From: Bacteroidales bacterium
GTDB lineage: Bacteria; Bacteroidota; Bacteroidia; Bacteroidales; Muribaculaceae
Assembly (NCBI GenBank): GCA_019416425.1
Contig: DXXK01000064.1
Span: forward strand, 1 to 54,599
DNA length: 54,599 nucleotides
Direction: 5' to 3'
Part shown: piece after piece, positions 24,824-33,853 of the stretch
How positions within the stretch are numbered: position 1 is the stretch's first letter
Layout of the letters: each line of letters opens with the position of its first letter
Notes under the pieces: model-generated
The model's input: only the letters and a program-made list of their open reading frames with translations
What the model was told of the DNA's origin: nothing
Databases searched by the model: none
Program-made: the position numbers and the translations under genes

Positions 24824-25873
24824 TCAATATGAATCCAACAATACATGGTCGGCGGTTCCCATGCGGCTGCGTATGAAACGCGACTGATGCCAGTAGGGAT
24901 ACAGCAGCTGCGGGCGGCTCACTGCATTCAGTCTTTCTGATTCTTCTGCCGTAAGCCTTACATCGACTGCCTTCAATGTGTCCAGGAGCTGGGTTGCGTT
25001 TCTTGCTCCCGCCACTATGGAGCTTACCCCCGGGCGTGACAATGTCCAGGCAAGTGAAAGCTGTGCCACCGATATGCCTTTCTGCGACGCTATCCCATTC
25101 AGGACATCGACTATGTTCCATAACCTGTCGAAATCCTCTACCGGAGGCTCATCCCATCCGTTGGCAAACCGCCCCTCTACGTTCCCGATGTTGTCACGGC
25201 TGTATTTGCCGGACAGGAGACCGCCGGCAAGAGGACTCCATATCAAGGCTCCGAGTTTCTGGTCCACTCCGATCGGGAGCAGTTCGTATTCCGCCTCGCG
25301 AGCCTGGAGCGTGTAGTGGATCTGCTGGGTGACGAACCGCTGGTAATTGTGGCGGTCGGACGCCATAAGGCACTTCATGATCTGCCATCCGGCATAGTTG
25401 GAGCATCCGGCGTATCTTATCTTACCCTGTCTTATCAATGTATCGAGGGTCTCCATGAGTTCATCCACGGGTGTCAGACCGTCCCACTGATGGATATAAT
25501 ATATGTCGATATGATCGGTTTTCAGTCTTTTAAGGCTCTTCTCGCATTCACGTATGATGTGCAGACGCGAGAAACCCTCGTTGTTGACCCCGGCTGAGAC
25601 AGGCATACGCGCCTTGGTTGATATCAGCACATCGTTGGGTCGGCGCCCTCCAAGGACTTCTCCCACGATTTCCTCCGATACTCCGTCTGAGTAGATGTTG
25701 GCTGTGTCAATGAGATTCACGCCATTGTCAAGCGCGAGATTTATCATCTCGCGGGCTTCGTCCACTCCGACAGTGCCGACTTCGGCAAACTTGTTCTTGC
25801 CTCCGAAAGTCATTGTGCCCAACGACATAGCCGACACCATCAGGCCGGACCCTCCTAATTGTCTATATTCCAT
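24824..25873 (-). CDS. Aldo/keto reductase
   Basis: A 349-residue NADPH-dependent oxidoreductase of the TIM-barrel aldo/keto reductase family. Signatures: GSGLMVSAMSLGTMTFGG at the N-terminus, the catalytic Asp and Tyr in NLIDTANIYSDG (about 54-65), Lys in ISTKARMP (about 85), HIDIYYIHQWDG with the His, and the cofactor region VSSIVAGARNATQL (about 280-293). The first gene of the minus-strand operon, it starts at the ATG at 25873. It may reduce a sugar or aldehyde released by the downstream glycosidase (inference). The 246 bases upstream contain no gene; GCTTTGACAAAGC (25979-25991) is a small palindrome there. Confidence 0.92.
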   Translation of the reverse strand: MEYRQLGGSGLMVSAMSLGTMTFGGKNKFAEVGTVGVDEAREMINLALDNGVNLIDTANIYSDGVSEEIVGEVLGGRRPNDVLISTKARMPVSAGVNNEGFSRLHIIRECEKSLKRLKTDHIDIYYIHQWDGLTPVDELMETLDTLIRQGKIRYAGCSNYAGWQIMKCLMASDRHNYQRFVTQQIHYTLQAREAEYELLPIGVDQKLGALIWSPLAGGLLSGKYSRDNIGNVEGRFANGWDEPPVEDFDRLWNIVDVLNGIASQKGISVAQLSLAWTLSRPGVSSIVAGARNATQLLDTLKAVDVRLTAEESERLNAVSRPQLLYPYWHQSRFIRSRMGTADHVLLDSY

Positions 25874-26119
25874 AAAACAAAACTATTGATTATTCTGCAA
25901 AATTAATTATTATTTCAGCATCTTGCCTTTCTATTTAGTCCAATTATTGTTTCCTAAAAGTCCACGAATAAAAGATTCGCTTTGACAAAGCCTTTGATTA
26001 ATGGATTGAGATAGAAAACGTGATTAGATTAAACAACTTAAATTTGAAATCATAAGACTTAATGCGATGGCAAGAAATGAAATAGATGATAATGATTTAT
26101 TACGGGCAGCCGGCAAGGG

Positions 26120-29100
26120 TCAGATCTCGGGGAGGAGGCGGATGGTGGCGGGGGCGCCGGCGGCGCGTTCCACGATCAGCTGGGTGGGGATCTTCTCGCG
26201 GAGCTCGGTGATGTGGCTGATTATGCCTATGCGGCGGCCGTCCTGCCGGTGAAGGTTCTTCAGGGTGTTGATCGCCTTGTCCAGCGGACCGCCGCTGAGC
26301 GATCCGAAACCTTCGTCGATAAACAGCATGTCGCATCCGCTGAGCTGGCCGATGTTGCTGAGTGCCAACGCAAGGGCAAGAGATACCAGGAATGTCTCGC
26401 CGCCCGAGAGGGTGTTGGCCGTTCGCTGTAGATAACCCTGATAGCGGTCGCAAACCATGATGCCGAACGTCCCCGGAATCACGGCCAGCTCATAGCGGTC
26501 GTCCAACTGCGCCATGTAAGCGTTGGCGTCGTGGATGAGATTGTCCAGCAGATGGCTCAGCGCGATGTTGCTGAAGCGTTGACCTTTGGCATCCCCAAGG
26601 AGCTTGTTCAGCTGGTCCCAGCGGCTGTATTCCTTCGATGCTTCATTTAACTTCCGGATAACCGCTTCAAGCTTCTCGTTATGTTTGGCCGTGTCGTCAA
26701 ACATTTTCTGGATCAGTGCCAACTGCTTGGCTGATTCAGTGATGATTCCCTCTGCTTCCTTGATATTGCCGGATAGTTCGGAAACATGTATGCTCTCCGG
26801 AGTCACGGCAACATCTTCACCCTGAACAAAATCCCGATTGATGCTCTGGTCAGCGTCATCCGCTATCAGCCATTCGGGCTTTGTCCTCAGAATATCATCA
26901 TATTCGGTACGGACATCCTTCAGAATGGCCTGACATTGATTGGCACGGTTATGGGCATTCTGTACCATCGAACGCATATCGGAGACTGCCTTTTCGGAGA
27001 GTCCGGCGACCAATTCCACCATATTGCGGTCCATCTCAGGATGAGAGTCGAAGAAGCGGTCGATGTCTGCGCTCAGCATTCTGCAGTCTTCGGCGGCCTT
27101 GCTGAATTTAGCGGTTGCGGCAATGACCTCCGAGCGGAGCTGATCGAAGCCAGTTTCCGTCTTATCGGAATCTGCTTTGGCAGGAGCGCAAGCCGGCATC
27201 TCCTTCCACTGCGGGATGTCGGTTAGGATTTCGGCTCGTTTCCCCTCGCAACTTCCGATGGCTTTTTTCAGACTTCCGATGGCTTCTGTGAGACGAGTAG
27301 ACTCATCCAACAACTGTTTGTAAGCCGATGCAGCGTTTTTCAGGTCCCCGGCGAATGCAAGAGGTTTGGAACGGAAGTCATGACCGGAAACCTTGCTGTC
27401 CCCTATCATCTCCTCAAGCTTAGCAACGGAAGTGTTGATGTTGCCCTGTGTAGTCTTTATGGCGGCTTTCAGGGCGACGACATCTCTGTCAGCGTCCGTT
27501 TTCTTCTTATCTGTCTTTTCCTTGGCAATATTGGCAGCGTCCAGCTTCGTCTGACACTTGGACAGATCCTTACTCAATCGCTTGATTTCCATATTAATCT
27601 CATCGCCTTTCTGCAACGTTTTGTCCACTATTGCCATTCTGTCGTTCAGTTCAGTCTCCCTCGCAGTCAAGAGTTCCTTTAGGATGGCAGGATCATTGCC
27701 TTCTGCCAGCTTGACGTCCAGGGCATCGCAAACCTCGGTAAGTTTTTTCTCCAGGTCTGTTCTGTCGGCCGTCTTCTGTTTCAGATCTTCTTTATATTTG
27801 TCGGCTTCCTCCTTCTTCAACTTCAGGGTGTTTTGATGCTCTATCTGCAGTTTCCTGGCATCCTCATAACACTGCTTCTTTTCATCCAGCGTTATCTTCA
27901 TCTGTCGGGCAAGATTCCGGAGAATCCTGTCGGATGTCAGCTCATGCTGAATGTCATGGCCGCAGACAGGGCACACATCACCGATTTTCAGTCTGGCACG
28001 GATTTCCTGTGCCGATTTTCCTGCGGCCAGCTGCGCGGAGTCGAAGGCTTCCTGTTGCGTGTCAAGAACCTCCTTGGCGGTGGCCACCGCCTGTTGGTCC
28101 TCATCCAGCAGGTTTGACGTATTGGTTATGATTTCATCTGTAGCTGCGATGTTCTCCCGGAGTTTATTGATCTCGCGGTCGCATGTCTCCAGCCGCTCGA
28201 CTGTGGCTGTGACCGCCGACAAACGGCGCCCCTCCGAAACAAGGTCATCCTTGAGCTTGCGTTTCCCGGGGAGGTCGAGGGCTTCGAAGGCTTCCTCGCG
28301 GGATTTCAACTGATCCTGTAGATTCTGTTTCTTATCGGTTATATTCTGGATACTTTCAGACAGTTTTTTAATCTCTGGTAGGATATTGTCCCGGATGTCA
28401 GCTTCCGAAGCATCAAGCTTCTTCTTTTTGACAGCGATCTCTTTCTGCCATCCGGCAAGATTCTGGCATTCACCGTCAATGACGGATTCGCTGTCGAAGA
28501 TGTCCTTCAGTTCCGCTTGCTCATCTATACCCCGTTTGATGTCATTTAGTTTAGTTTCGGTAGCCGAGACATCATGCTGCAAGATCTGCAACGCACCCGA
28601 CAATGCGGTGAAAGTGGGTTGCAGGCCGTTGATCTCCTTCCGAGCCTCGGCCTCATCCTTTTCAGATTTGGCAAGAGCGGCAATGACAGCGCGGACGTCA
28701 CCGGTGCTGTCATAAACGGAGACTTGTTCCGAGGCATTGGCCACATCCTCGGATTTCAGAGCAGTCTCGGCCTGAGCCAGATCCTTCTGCATCTTAGCCA
28801 GGCGGAAGCACACTTTAGCCTCATCGTCAACCCATTTCTGGGCAGATTGCAGCCGCTCCTTTACTGCCTCCGCCTCTTTCGCTTTTTGCTCATGCATCGT
28901 CCTCTCCTCCTCCAGACTCTGCCGCTTCTCGGGAGTCATTTCCTCGCTCTCAAGAGCTTTTTTCTGACTTTCGATTTTATCCAGAATCTGTTTCTTTTCG
29001 GAGGTGATGGCGTAGATCTTGATGCCGATTCGCTGGAACCGGTCTACACCTGTGATTTTCTGCAGGATCGCAGCCTTTTCATCTGGCTTGCTTTTCAGGA

Positions 29101-29617
29101 ATGCCGCGAATTCACCCTGTGACAGCATCGTGGTGCGGCAGAACTGGGTGAAATCCAACCCTGTCAGGCGGGAAATGGTTGATCTAATTTCGGCGTCCTT
29201 GGATATGACCTTGTTTGAGGACAGATCCGTCAGCGTCCAGTTTTTACTCTGAAGCGCGCCGGTGGCTTTGTCGCGGGCACGGCGCACACCCCATTCGGCC
29301 AGCCAGTCCTTACCGTCCGCTTCAAAACTCAGCTTCACATAACCGCTGCCGGTATTGGTCCGCAGCAGCCGTCGTGGGTCGTCGAACGAAATTCCTTCGG
29401 GCATTTCATCTTTACCGACCTGGGTCACGGTATTATGCAGACGTGGCGTGTCGGCGTATAACGCCAGACAGATGGCATCGAGAATGGTGGACTTCCCGGA
29501 GCCGGTCTCTCCGTTGATCAGCACCAGATCCGCATTCTTGAGCGGAATGTAGTCAAAATCTATAACCGCATCCTGGAAGGAAGCTATATTCTTTATTTCG
29601 AGTTTTTTCAGTTTCAT
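26120..29617 (-). CDS. sbcC: Exonuclease SbcCD, ATPase subunit SbcC
   Basis: A 1165-residue SMC-like ATPase that works with SbcD to cleave hairpins and process DNA ends. Walker A NGETGSGKSTILDAI is at about 35-49, Q-loop region FTQFCRTTMLSQGEFAAFL at about 156-174; two long coiled coils flank the zinc hook GDVCPVCGHDI (about 548-558). The ABC signature NTLSGGETFLVSLALALAL (about 1062-1080) and Walker B MLFIDEGFGSLS (about 1093-1104) close the second ATPase half. The length is typical. It starts at 29617, 37 bases after sbcD, so the two form an operon. Its 3' end lies near a gene-poor stretch. Confidence 0.97.
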   Translation of the reverse strand: MKLKKLEIKNIASFQDAVIDFDYIPLKNADLVLINGETGSGKSTILDAICLALYADTPRLHNTVTQVGKDEMPEGISFDDPRRLLRTNTGSGYVKLSFEADGKDWLAEWGVRRARDKATGALQSKNWTLTDLSSNKVISKDAEIRSTISRLTGLDFTQFCRTTMLSQGEFAAFLKSKPDEKAAILQKITGVDRFQRIGIKIYAITSEKKQILDKIESQKKALESEEMTPEKRQSLEEERTMHEQKAKEAEAVKERLQSAQKWVDDEAKVCFRLAKMQKDLAQAETALKSEDVANASEQVSVYDSTGDVRAVIAALAKSEKDEAEARKEINGLQPTFTALSGALQILQHDVSATETKLNDIKRGIDEQAELKDIFDSESVIDGECQNLAGWQKEIAVKKKKLDASEADIRDNILPEIKKLSESIQNITDKKQNLQDQLKSREEAFEALDLPGKRKLKDDLVSEGRRLSAVTATVERLETCDREINKLRENIAATDEIITNTSNLLDEDQQAVATAKEVLDTQQEAFDSAQLAAGKSAQEIRARLKIGDVCPVCGHDIQHELTSDRILRNLARQMKITLDEKKQCYEDARKLQIEHQNTLKLKKEEADKYKEDLKQKTADRTDLEKKLTEVCDALDVKLAEGNDPAILKELLTARETELNDRMAIVDKTLQKGDEINMEIKRLSKDLSKCQTKLDAANIAKEKTDKKKTDADRDVVALKAAIKTTQGNINTSVAKLEEMIGDSKVSGHDFRSKPLAFAGDLKNAASAYKQLLDESTRLTEAIGSLKKAIGSCEGKRAEILTDIPQWKEMPACAPAKADSDKTETGFDQLRSEVIAATAKFSKAAEDCRMLSADIDRFFDSHPEMDRNMVELVAGLSEKAVSDMRSMVQNAHNRANQCQAILKDVRTEYDDILRTKPEWLIADDADQSINRDFVQGEDVAVTPESIHVSELSGNIKEAEGIITESAKQLALIQKMFDDTAKHNEKLEAVIRKLNEASKEYSRWDQLNKLLGDAKGQRFSNIALSHLLDNLIHDANAYMAQLDDRYELAVIPGTFGIMVCDRYQGYLQRTANTLSGGETFLVSLALALALSNIGQLSGCDMLFIDEGFGSLSGGPLDKAINTLKNLHRQDGRRIGIISHITELREKIPTQLIVERAAGAPATIRLLPEI

Positions 29618-29654
29618 GGTTTAATAGAATTATGACTTTCGGCCTCGTTACAAC

Positions 29655-30866
29655 TTATTCATTGTCAAGTCGGGTGATAGCCTCCTGGAGGAGCGACTCG
29701 AGGTCGTCAGTCCAGCCGCCGCCCTTCTTCTCCACGTATTCCTTAGCCAAAGCAATCGGGGAAATGTTGCGGATGTCGCTTACCGTCATATGCCGGAAGC
29801 CTTCCTGGTCCGAATCGCTCAGATGGCGGATTGGATTAAGAAGGCAATAGGTGTATCCAAGTCGGCCGCAGGCATCCGCCAAGTGCGCCGCTGTAGCGGT
29901 GTCGGGATACAGTTGTCCTTCCGCAAGTCCAAGATTGAAGCGCAGATATGCACCCTTGGGAACCACCGGAGCCCCGGTGTCGGAATCTGTGTCCCTCAAT
30001 ATCGCCAATAGCTCATCTTCGGTCACGCCGTCAGCGCCACCGAGAGTAACCAGCGGAGTCTGCGGCGCAAGTGCGATCTCCTTCACCAGGCACTTGCCGG
30101 TTTCAGGGATATCAGCAACAGTCACCGAATGAACGTAATCCTCATCGAAGCTGATGGCGCATGGAGTGCCGCTGTAACGAATGATCGCCGAGCCCCGATT
30201 CCACTGCTGCGGACAGTGTATGTGGCCAAGGGCGAGATAGTCATATCCTGTGCCGAGTGCGTCCATATCCACGCTTTCGATGCCGCCGACAATCCTGCCG
30301 TCGCTGTTCTCATGACCCTGAAAGCGAGAGTCCGCCACTGTGAGATGCGCCATCATCACCACCGGCAGACAGTCGGCATTACGGTCCTTCACTTCCTGAA
30401 GGATTCGGGGATAGAAATCCCCGGGGAGATTGCGCTGATTGATATATGGCACCGCCACGACTATTCCTTTGCCGGGAATCGTGAAGACCAACTGGTCATA
30501 GAGATCATCAACCGACGAATCGGAAGTTATCATAGAGGAACTGACCGTGTGGACGCCGACCTCGGAATATACTGCCCGGAAGGCTACGTGGCGTGATGGC
30601 GAGTCGTGGTTGCCAGAGGTAAGGATGATCGACATGTCATCACCGCCGTTTCTATGGATGTTCATCAAAGCCTGGTCCAGCATGGCCTGCGAGGAGGCGG
30701 AAGGATTTCCGTTGTCGAACACATCGCCGCAGACCAGGACCACATCCGGCATCTCCTTCTTGACGACATCAGCGATCTGATTGAGCATATATTTCTGATC
30801 GACCGAGCGGTCGTGGCCATAAAGCATTGCACCGAGATGCCAGTCGGATGTGTGAAGAACTTTCAT
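29655..30866 (-). CDS. sbcD: Exonuclease SbcCD, nuclease subunit SbcD
   Basis: A 403-residue Mre11-type metallophosphoesterase nuclease. Metal-binding motifs are KVLHTSDWHLG (1-11), VLVCGDVFDNG (about 43-53), LTSGNHDSPSRH (about 82-93), VVMMAHLTV (about 169) and LALGHIHCPQQW (about 211-222). A C-terminal capping domain follows. With SbcC it forms the ATP-dependent hairpin nuclease. A possible -7 element TAACTTTG (minus strand, 30932-30925) lies 60 bases upstream of the start, but its -33 partner is poor. Confidence 0.97.
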   Translation of the reverse strand: MKVLHTSDWHLGAMLYGHDRSVDQKYMLNQIADVVKKEMPDVVLVCGDVFDNGNPSASSQAMLDQALMNIHRNGGDDMSIILTSGNHDSPSRHVAFRAVYSEVGVHTVSSSMITSDSSVDDLYDQLVFTIPGKGIVVAVPYINQRNLPGDFYPRILQEVKDRNADCLPVVMMAHLTVADSRFQGHENSDGRIVGGIESVDMDALGTGYDYLALGHIHCPQQWNRGSAIIRYSGTPCAISFDEDYVHSVTVADIPETGKCLVKEIALAPQTPLVTLGGADGVTEDELLAILRDTDSDTGAPVVPKGAYLRFNLGLAEGQLYPDTATAAHLADACGRLGYTYCLLNPIRHLSDSDQEGFRHMTVSDIRNISPIALAKEYVEKKGGGWTDDLESLLQEAITRLDNE

Positions 30867-31004
30867 AGGTCTTTAAGGATAAGCGGGTTGCGTAATTTGT
30901 TAGGATATCGTCGTATCTCTTCTACAAAGTTACAAATTTTTTAGAATATAGAAAACAATAGTGGCTAACTTCAACCGAAATAATCCTTAATAGGCACGTG
31001 TGGT

Positions 31005-31277
31005 GGCGCGCAAAGCCGCAAAGGGCTCCGCATTGCTGTCAAAAGGCTGCAAGGGATGTCGGTGCGGCATGAGGTCTGACGAACTTCCTTGCCTGCGCCA
31101 AGCTCTCGGTGGGTTATGGATAACCCGGACGCGGAAGTCGCTAAGCCGTCCGGATGGCTTGGCGTCCTTGGCGTCGGGAGTCCTGATTCCATCGCGGTCT
31201 TGGCGGGAACGGCGACACTCCGGAAGGCGGAGTTGAAGCTTCATCATCCAATGACCCTCTTTGCGGCTTTGCGCGCC
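31005..31277. repeat. Fold-back element with 19-bp inverted ends
   Basis: In the 569-base gap between sbcD and the HipA-like gene, GGCGCGCAAAGCCGCAAAG (31005-31023) is an exact inverted repeat of 31259-31277. Near the centre AAGCCGTC-CGGATGGCTT (31143-31160) forms a smaller hairpin. The enclosed 235 bases are G/C-rich, with open frames on both strands but no recognisable protein. It could be a MITE-like or intergenic repeat, or a structured RNA. The rest of the gap shows nothing. Confidence 0.65.
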
Positions 31278-31435
31278 CCATGAGTCAACCTGACGATTGA
31301 GATATCTTATGACCAATTTCAGAAGATAGCTAATTTGGAGAGTGATGTCGGGTGATGCAACGATGAAGTCAGTAAAAATTGAATGGAAATAGGAAACATC
31401 TTCAACAGAAATAAATCAGGGGCAATGGGTGTTAT

Positions 31436-32221
31436 ATGAATATGGAGATCAGAAGAGAGAGGTTGACACGGTATATAACCCCGTTGCGCGAGGGCGGCTC
31501 GTTGCCGGCATTGGCCGAGGCTGCCGACGGCTTTAAGTATGTGGTGAAGTTTCGTGGAGCGGGTCATGGCGCCAAGGCGTTGATTGCCGAGTTTATAGGC
31601 AGCGAGGTTGCCCGGGCGCTGGGATTCCGTGTGCCGGAAGTGGTGTTCCTCGACATCAACGAGGATTTCGGCCGTTCGGAAGGCGACGAGGAAATCCAGG
31701 ACTTGCTGAAGAATAGCCAGGGCCTGAACTTAGGCCTTCATTTCCTGTCGGGGGCCATGACCATGGATCCGTACGTCAATGATGTCGATGCGTTGACGGC
31801 CTCGAAACTGGTCTGGCTCGATGCATTCCTGACTAATGTGGACCGCACGGTCCGCAATACCAACATGCTGATATGGAACCATGAGCTGTGGCTGATCGAC
31901 CACGGGGCATCCTTCATATTCCATCATGCCTGGAGCGATCCGGAAAAGGCCGCCATGTCGCCCTTCCCCTACATCAAGGACCATGCGTTGCTGCATCGGG
32001 CAACCATGCTGCAGCAGGCAGACAAGGAATTGCGCCAGCGAATCACACCGCGAACATTATGCAAGATAGTCGATGCCGTTCCTGACGAGTGGCTTCACTG
32101 GGAGGACACTGACCTGACACCTACGGCCATCCGCGACGCGTACAAGAAGTTCCTGACGACTCGGCTTGCGAACCCCGGCATATTCGTTAACGCAGCCGTC
32201 GCTGCCCAAAAAGCAAGATAA
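31436..32221 (+). CDS. HipA-like kinase domain protein
   Basis: A 261-residue protein of the compact HipA-like kinase type (HipA_2). Visible parts: the Lys strand YVVKFRGAGHGAKALIAEFI (about 35-54), VPEVVFLDI, the catalytic-loop-like WLDAFLTNVDRTVRNTNML (about 124-142) and the metal-binding WLIDHGASFIFH (about 149-160). HipA kinases phosphorylate proteins such as GltX; the substrate of this short class is unknown. The stop codon overlaps the start of the DUF3037 gene (TAATG), the usual partner of this class. Starts at the ATG at 31436. Confidence 0.85.
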   Translation: MNMEIRRERLTRYITPLREGGSLPALAEAADGFKYVVKFRGAGHGAKALIAEFIGSEVARALGFRVPEVVFLDINEDFGRSEGDEEIQDLLKNSQGLNLGLHFLSGAMTMDPYVNDVDALTASKLVWLDAFLTNVDRTVRNTNMLIWNHELWLIDHGASFIFHHAWSDPEKAAMSPFPYIKDHALLHRATMLQQADKELRQRITPRTLCKIVDAVPDEWLHWEDTDLTPTAIRDAYKKFLTTRLANPGIFVNAAVAAQKAR

Positions 32222-32604
32222 TGGAAGAGCAGCATGTGTACGAATATGCGGTGATACGTTATGTGCCGCGTGTGGAGCGAGAGGAATTCGTGAATGTCGG
32301 TCTGCTTATGATGTGCAAGCGGCTGAAATGGATCAAGGCGCAGATACATCTGGACCCGGCAAAACTGTCGGTATTCAACTGCTCCCATACCATCGGGGAG
32401 ATTGAGCGGCAGTTGGCCGGTTTTGTAAATGTCGCGTCGGGCGACCGTGCCGCCGGACCGATGGCGGAGCTGCCGGTTGAGGAACGCTTCCGCTGGCTGT
32501 CGGCGGTAAAGAGCGCCTGCCTGTCCACGTCGCGCCCCCACCCCGGCCTCACATCCAATCCCGAAGCCACCTTCGACCGTCTGTTCCGGGAACAGGTGCT
32601 ATAA
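32221..32604 (+). CDS. DUF3037 domain protein
   Basis: A 127-residue protein: YEYAVIRYVPRVEREEFVNV at the N-terminus followed by GLLMMCKRLKWIKAQI is the DUF3037 signature. The family normally occurs directly after a HipA-like kinase gene, as here, with a one-base overlap of stop and start. A role as partner or modulator of the kinase is inferred from that constant pairing only. Confidence 0.85.
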   Translation: MEEQHVYEYAVIRYVPRVEREEFVNVGLLMMCKRLKWIKAQIHLDPAKLSVFNCSHTIGEIERQLAGFVNVASGDRAAGPMAELPVEERFRWLSAVKSACLSTSRPHPGLTSNPEATFDRLFREQVL

Positions 32605-32671
32605 CTCAGAGGTCAGACTGTAATACATTTAAAACGAAAACAATGCGTATTAATATCGTTTAGAAGCAAGT

Positions 32672-33436
32672 TTACATAGGAGTCTTTTTGAAAACGTGAT
32701 TCTCAAAATAATTGCGGATATAGTCAGCAAATGCCTTTCCGTTCTTGCTTACCTTGAAACGCCCTATGTCATCAAGCATTGTTGCCTCGTCCTTAATCGA
32801 ATCAAGAGGCACGATATACAGTTCATCAGGATTGCCAGGCTTGCCGCCGACACCGATAGCCACAAAGATCTTGATATGGGACGACCGTTGAATGGAGCGA
32901 TACCGATTGAGCTGGTACTTCTTAATCAAGATGTGACCATCCTCATTCCGTGAACGGTATTTACATTCAACCCAATATTCAAGACCGGATTTGCGGAACG
33001 ACTGATTAATGCGGAAATCAGGATTCTTGTCATGCTCGGCATAAACGCCCTGGGATGAAGTTGTTCCCTGATTCCATTCCAACACCTTAAAGGTAGAACG
33101 GTCAGTGAAAAAATTCGCCACAAAATTCTCAAAGGCATTCCCAACTTCCTTAGGGTCCCTAAGAGTCTTCTCCTCCTCTTTTTCTTTTAAAGGTTCTGTG
33201 TCCGGAGCATCGTTATGAGGATCCTGCTCCGAATCAGATTTCATATGAGATTTCGCAACGGGAACAGGGTGGGAGACGGGAACAGATTCAACGGTCTTGC
33301 CAACAGCATAATCGTTCCGCGGAGTTGCCACATCAACCACCGTCTCCTTGTTTTCAGATTGATGTGCGACCATCACTAAGCCCGTCAAGGCAATAGCGAT
33401 TCCAATTACTATCAACACTATACCCATCTTTTTCAT
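32672..33436 (-). CDS. Membrane-anchored PD-(D/E)XK nuclease-like protein
   Basis: A 254-residue protein with an N-terminal transmembrane helix (MGIVLIVIGIAIALTGLVMV, about 4-23), a charged low-complexity linker (about 25-95) and a compact C-terminal domain. The latter carries a restriction-endonuclease-like pattern: Glu in GNAFENFVANFF (about 102-113), Asp in KNPDFRI (about 137-143) and the E-x-K in YWVECKYRSR (about 155-164). This suggests a membrane-tethered nuclease or a degenerate relative; the family is not one I can name. It stands alone on the minus strand between the HipA/DUF3037 pair and an AlbA_2 gene. Confidence 0.7.
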   Translation of the reverse strand: MKKMGIVLIVIGIAIALTGLVMVAHQSENKETVVDVATPRNDYAVGKTVESVPVSHPVPVAKSHMKSDSEQDPHNDAPDTEPLKEKEEEKTLRDPKEVGNAFENFVANFFTDRSTFKVLEWNQGTTSSQGVYAEHDKNPDFRINQSFRKSGLEYWVECKYRSRNEDGHILIKKYQLNRYRSIQRSSHIKIFVAIGVGGKPGNPDELYIVPLDSIKDEATMLDDIGRFKVSKNGKAFADYIRNYFENHVFKKTPM

Positions 33437-33853
33437 TCGCGCAAATAAGTATACAACTATAATGTTTCATCCACAAAATTAACAAAAAATCCTGAAACCA
33501 AGCCAAGAATTTTGATATGTACGGCATGATAGATTCCGTACATATCCCAGGGACTCTTGATGCGATTTTGCGATTTATGGAGACAGCACAACCAAATCAA
33601 CATATAGAAGCCATATGTAAACAATAAGACCAATATGATATACAACACAAACACCAGTATATAATAAAAGACGCTAATATACAATAAAAGCGCGTAACAT
33701 ATACTGCAAACACCCAATTCAGATAAGAATGCCAAACAGAAAAAGCCTCACATATTAAATCTATACAAAAAACACATTAATTTATCCATAAAGTAAACAA
33801 TAAAATATACAACAACAACGTTATAATATATACCACAGCCACGTTATACAAAA
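33437..33853. other. A/T-rich intergenic stretch without supported gene
   Basis: About 417 bases, divergent between the nuclease-like gene and the AlbA_2 gene. A hydrophobic minus-strand frame at 33457-33735 begins only with TTG right after a stop and has biased composition, so it is not called. No consensus promoter was found. Confidence 0.5.

Noticed and set aside
26067..26252. 61-residue plus-strand frame beginning MARNEIDDND
   Set aside because: Its first dozen codons look natural, but the rest is antisense to the end of sbcC; at most a remnant of a lost gene.
31000..31283. Several overlapping small frames on both strands in the fold-back element
   Set aside because: They arise from the inverted G/C-rich repeat; none resembles a protein.
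33457..33735. Hydrophobic 92-residue minus-strand frame
   Set aside because: Only a TTG start immediately after a stop, no promoter, and A/T-driven hydrophobic composition.
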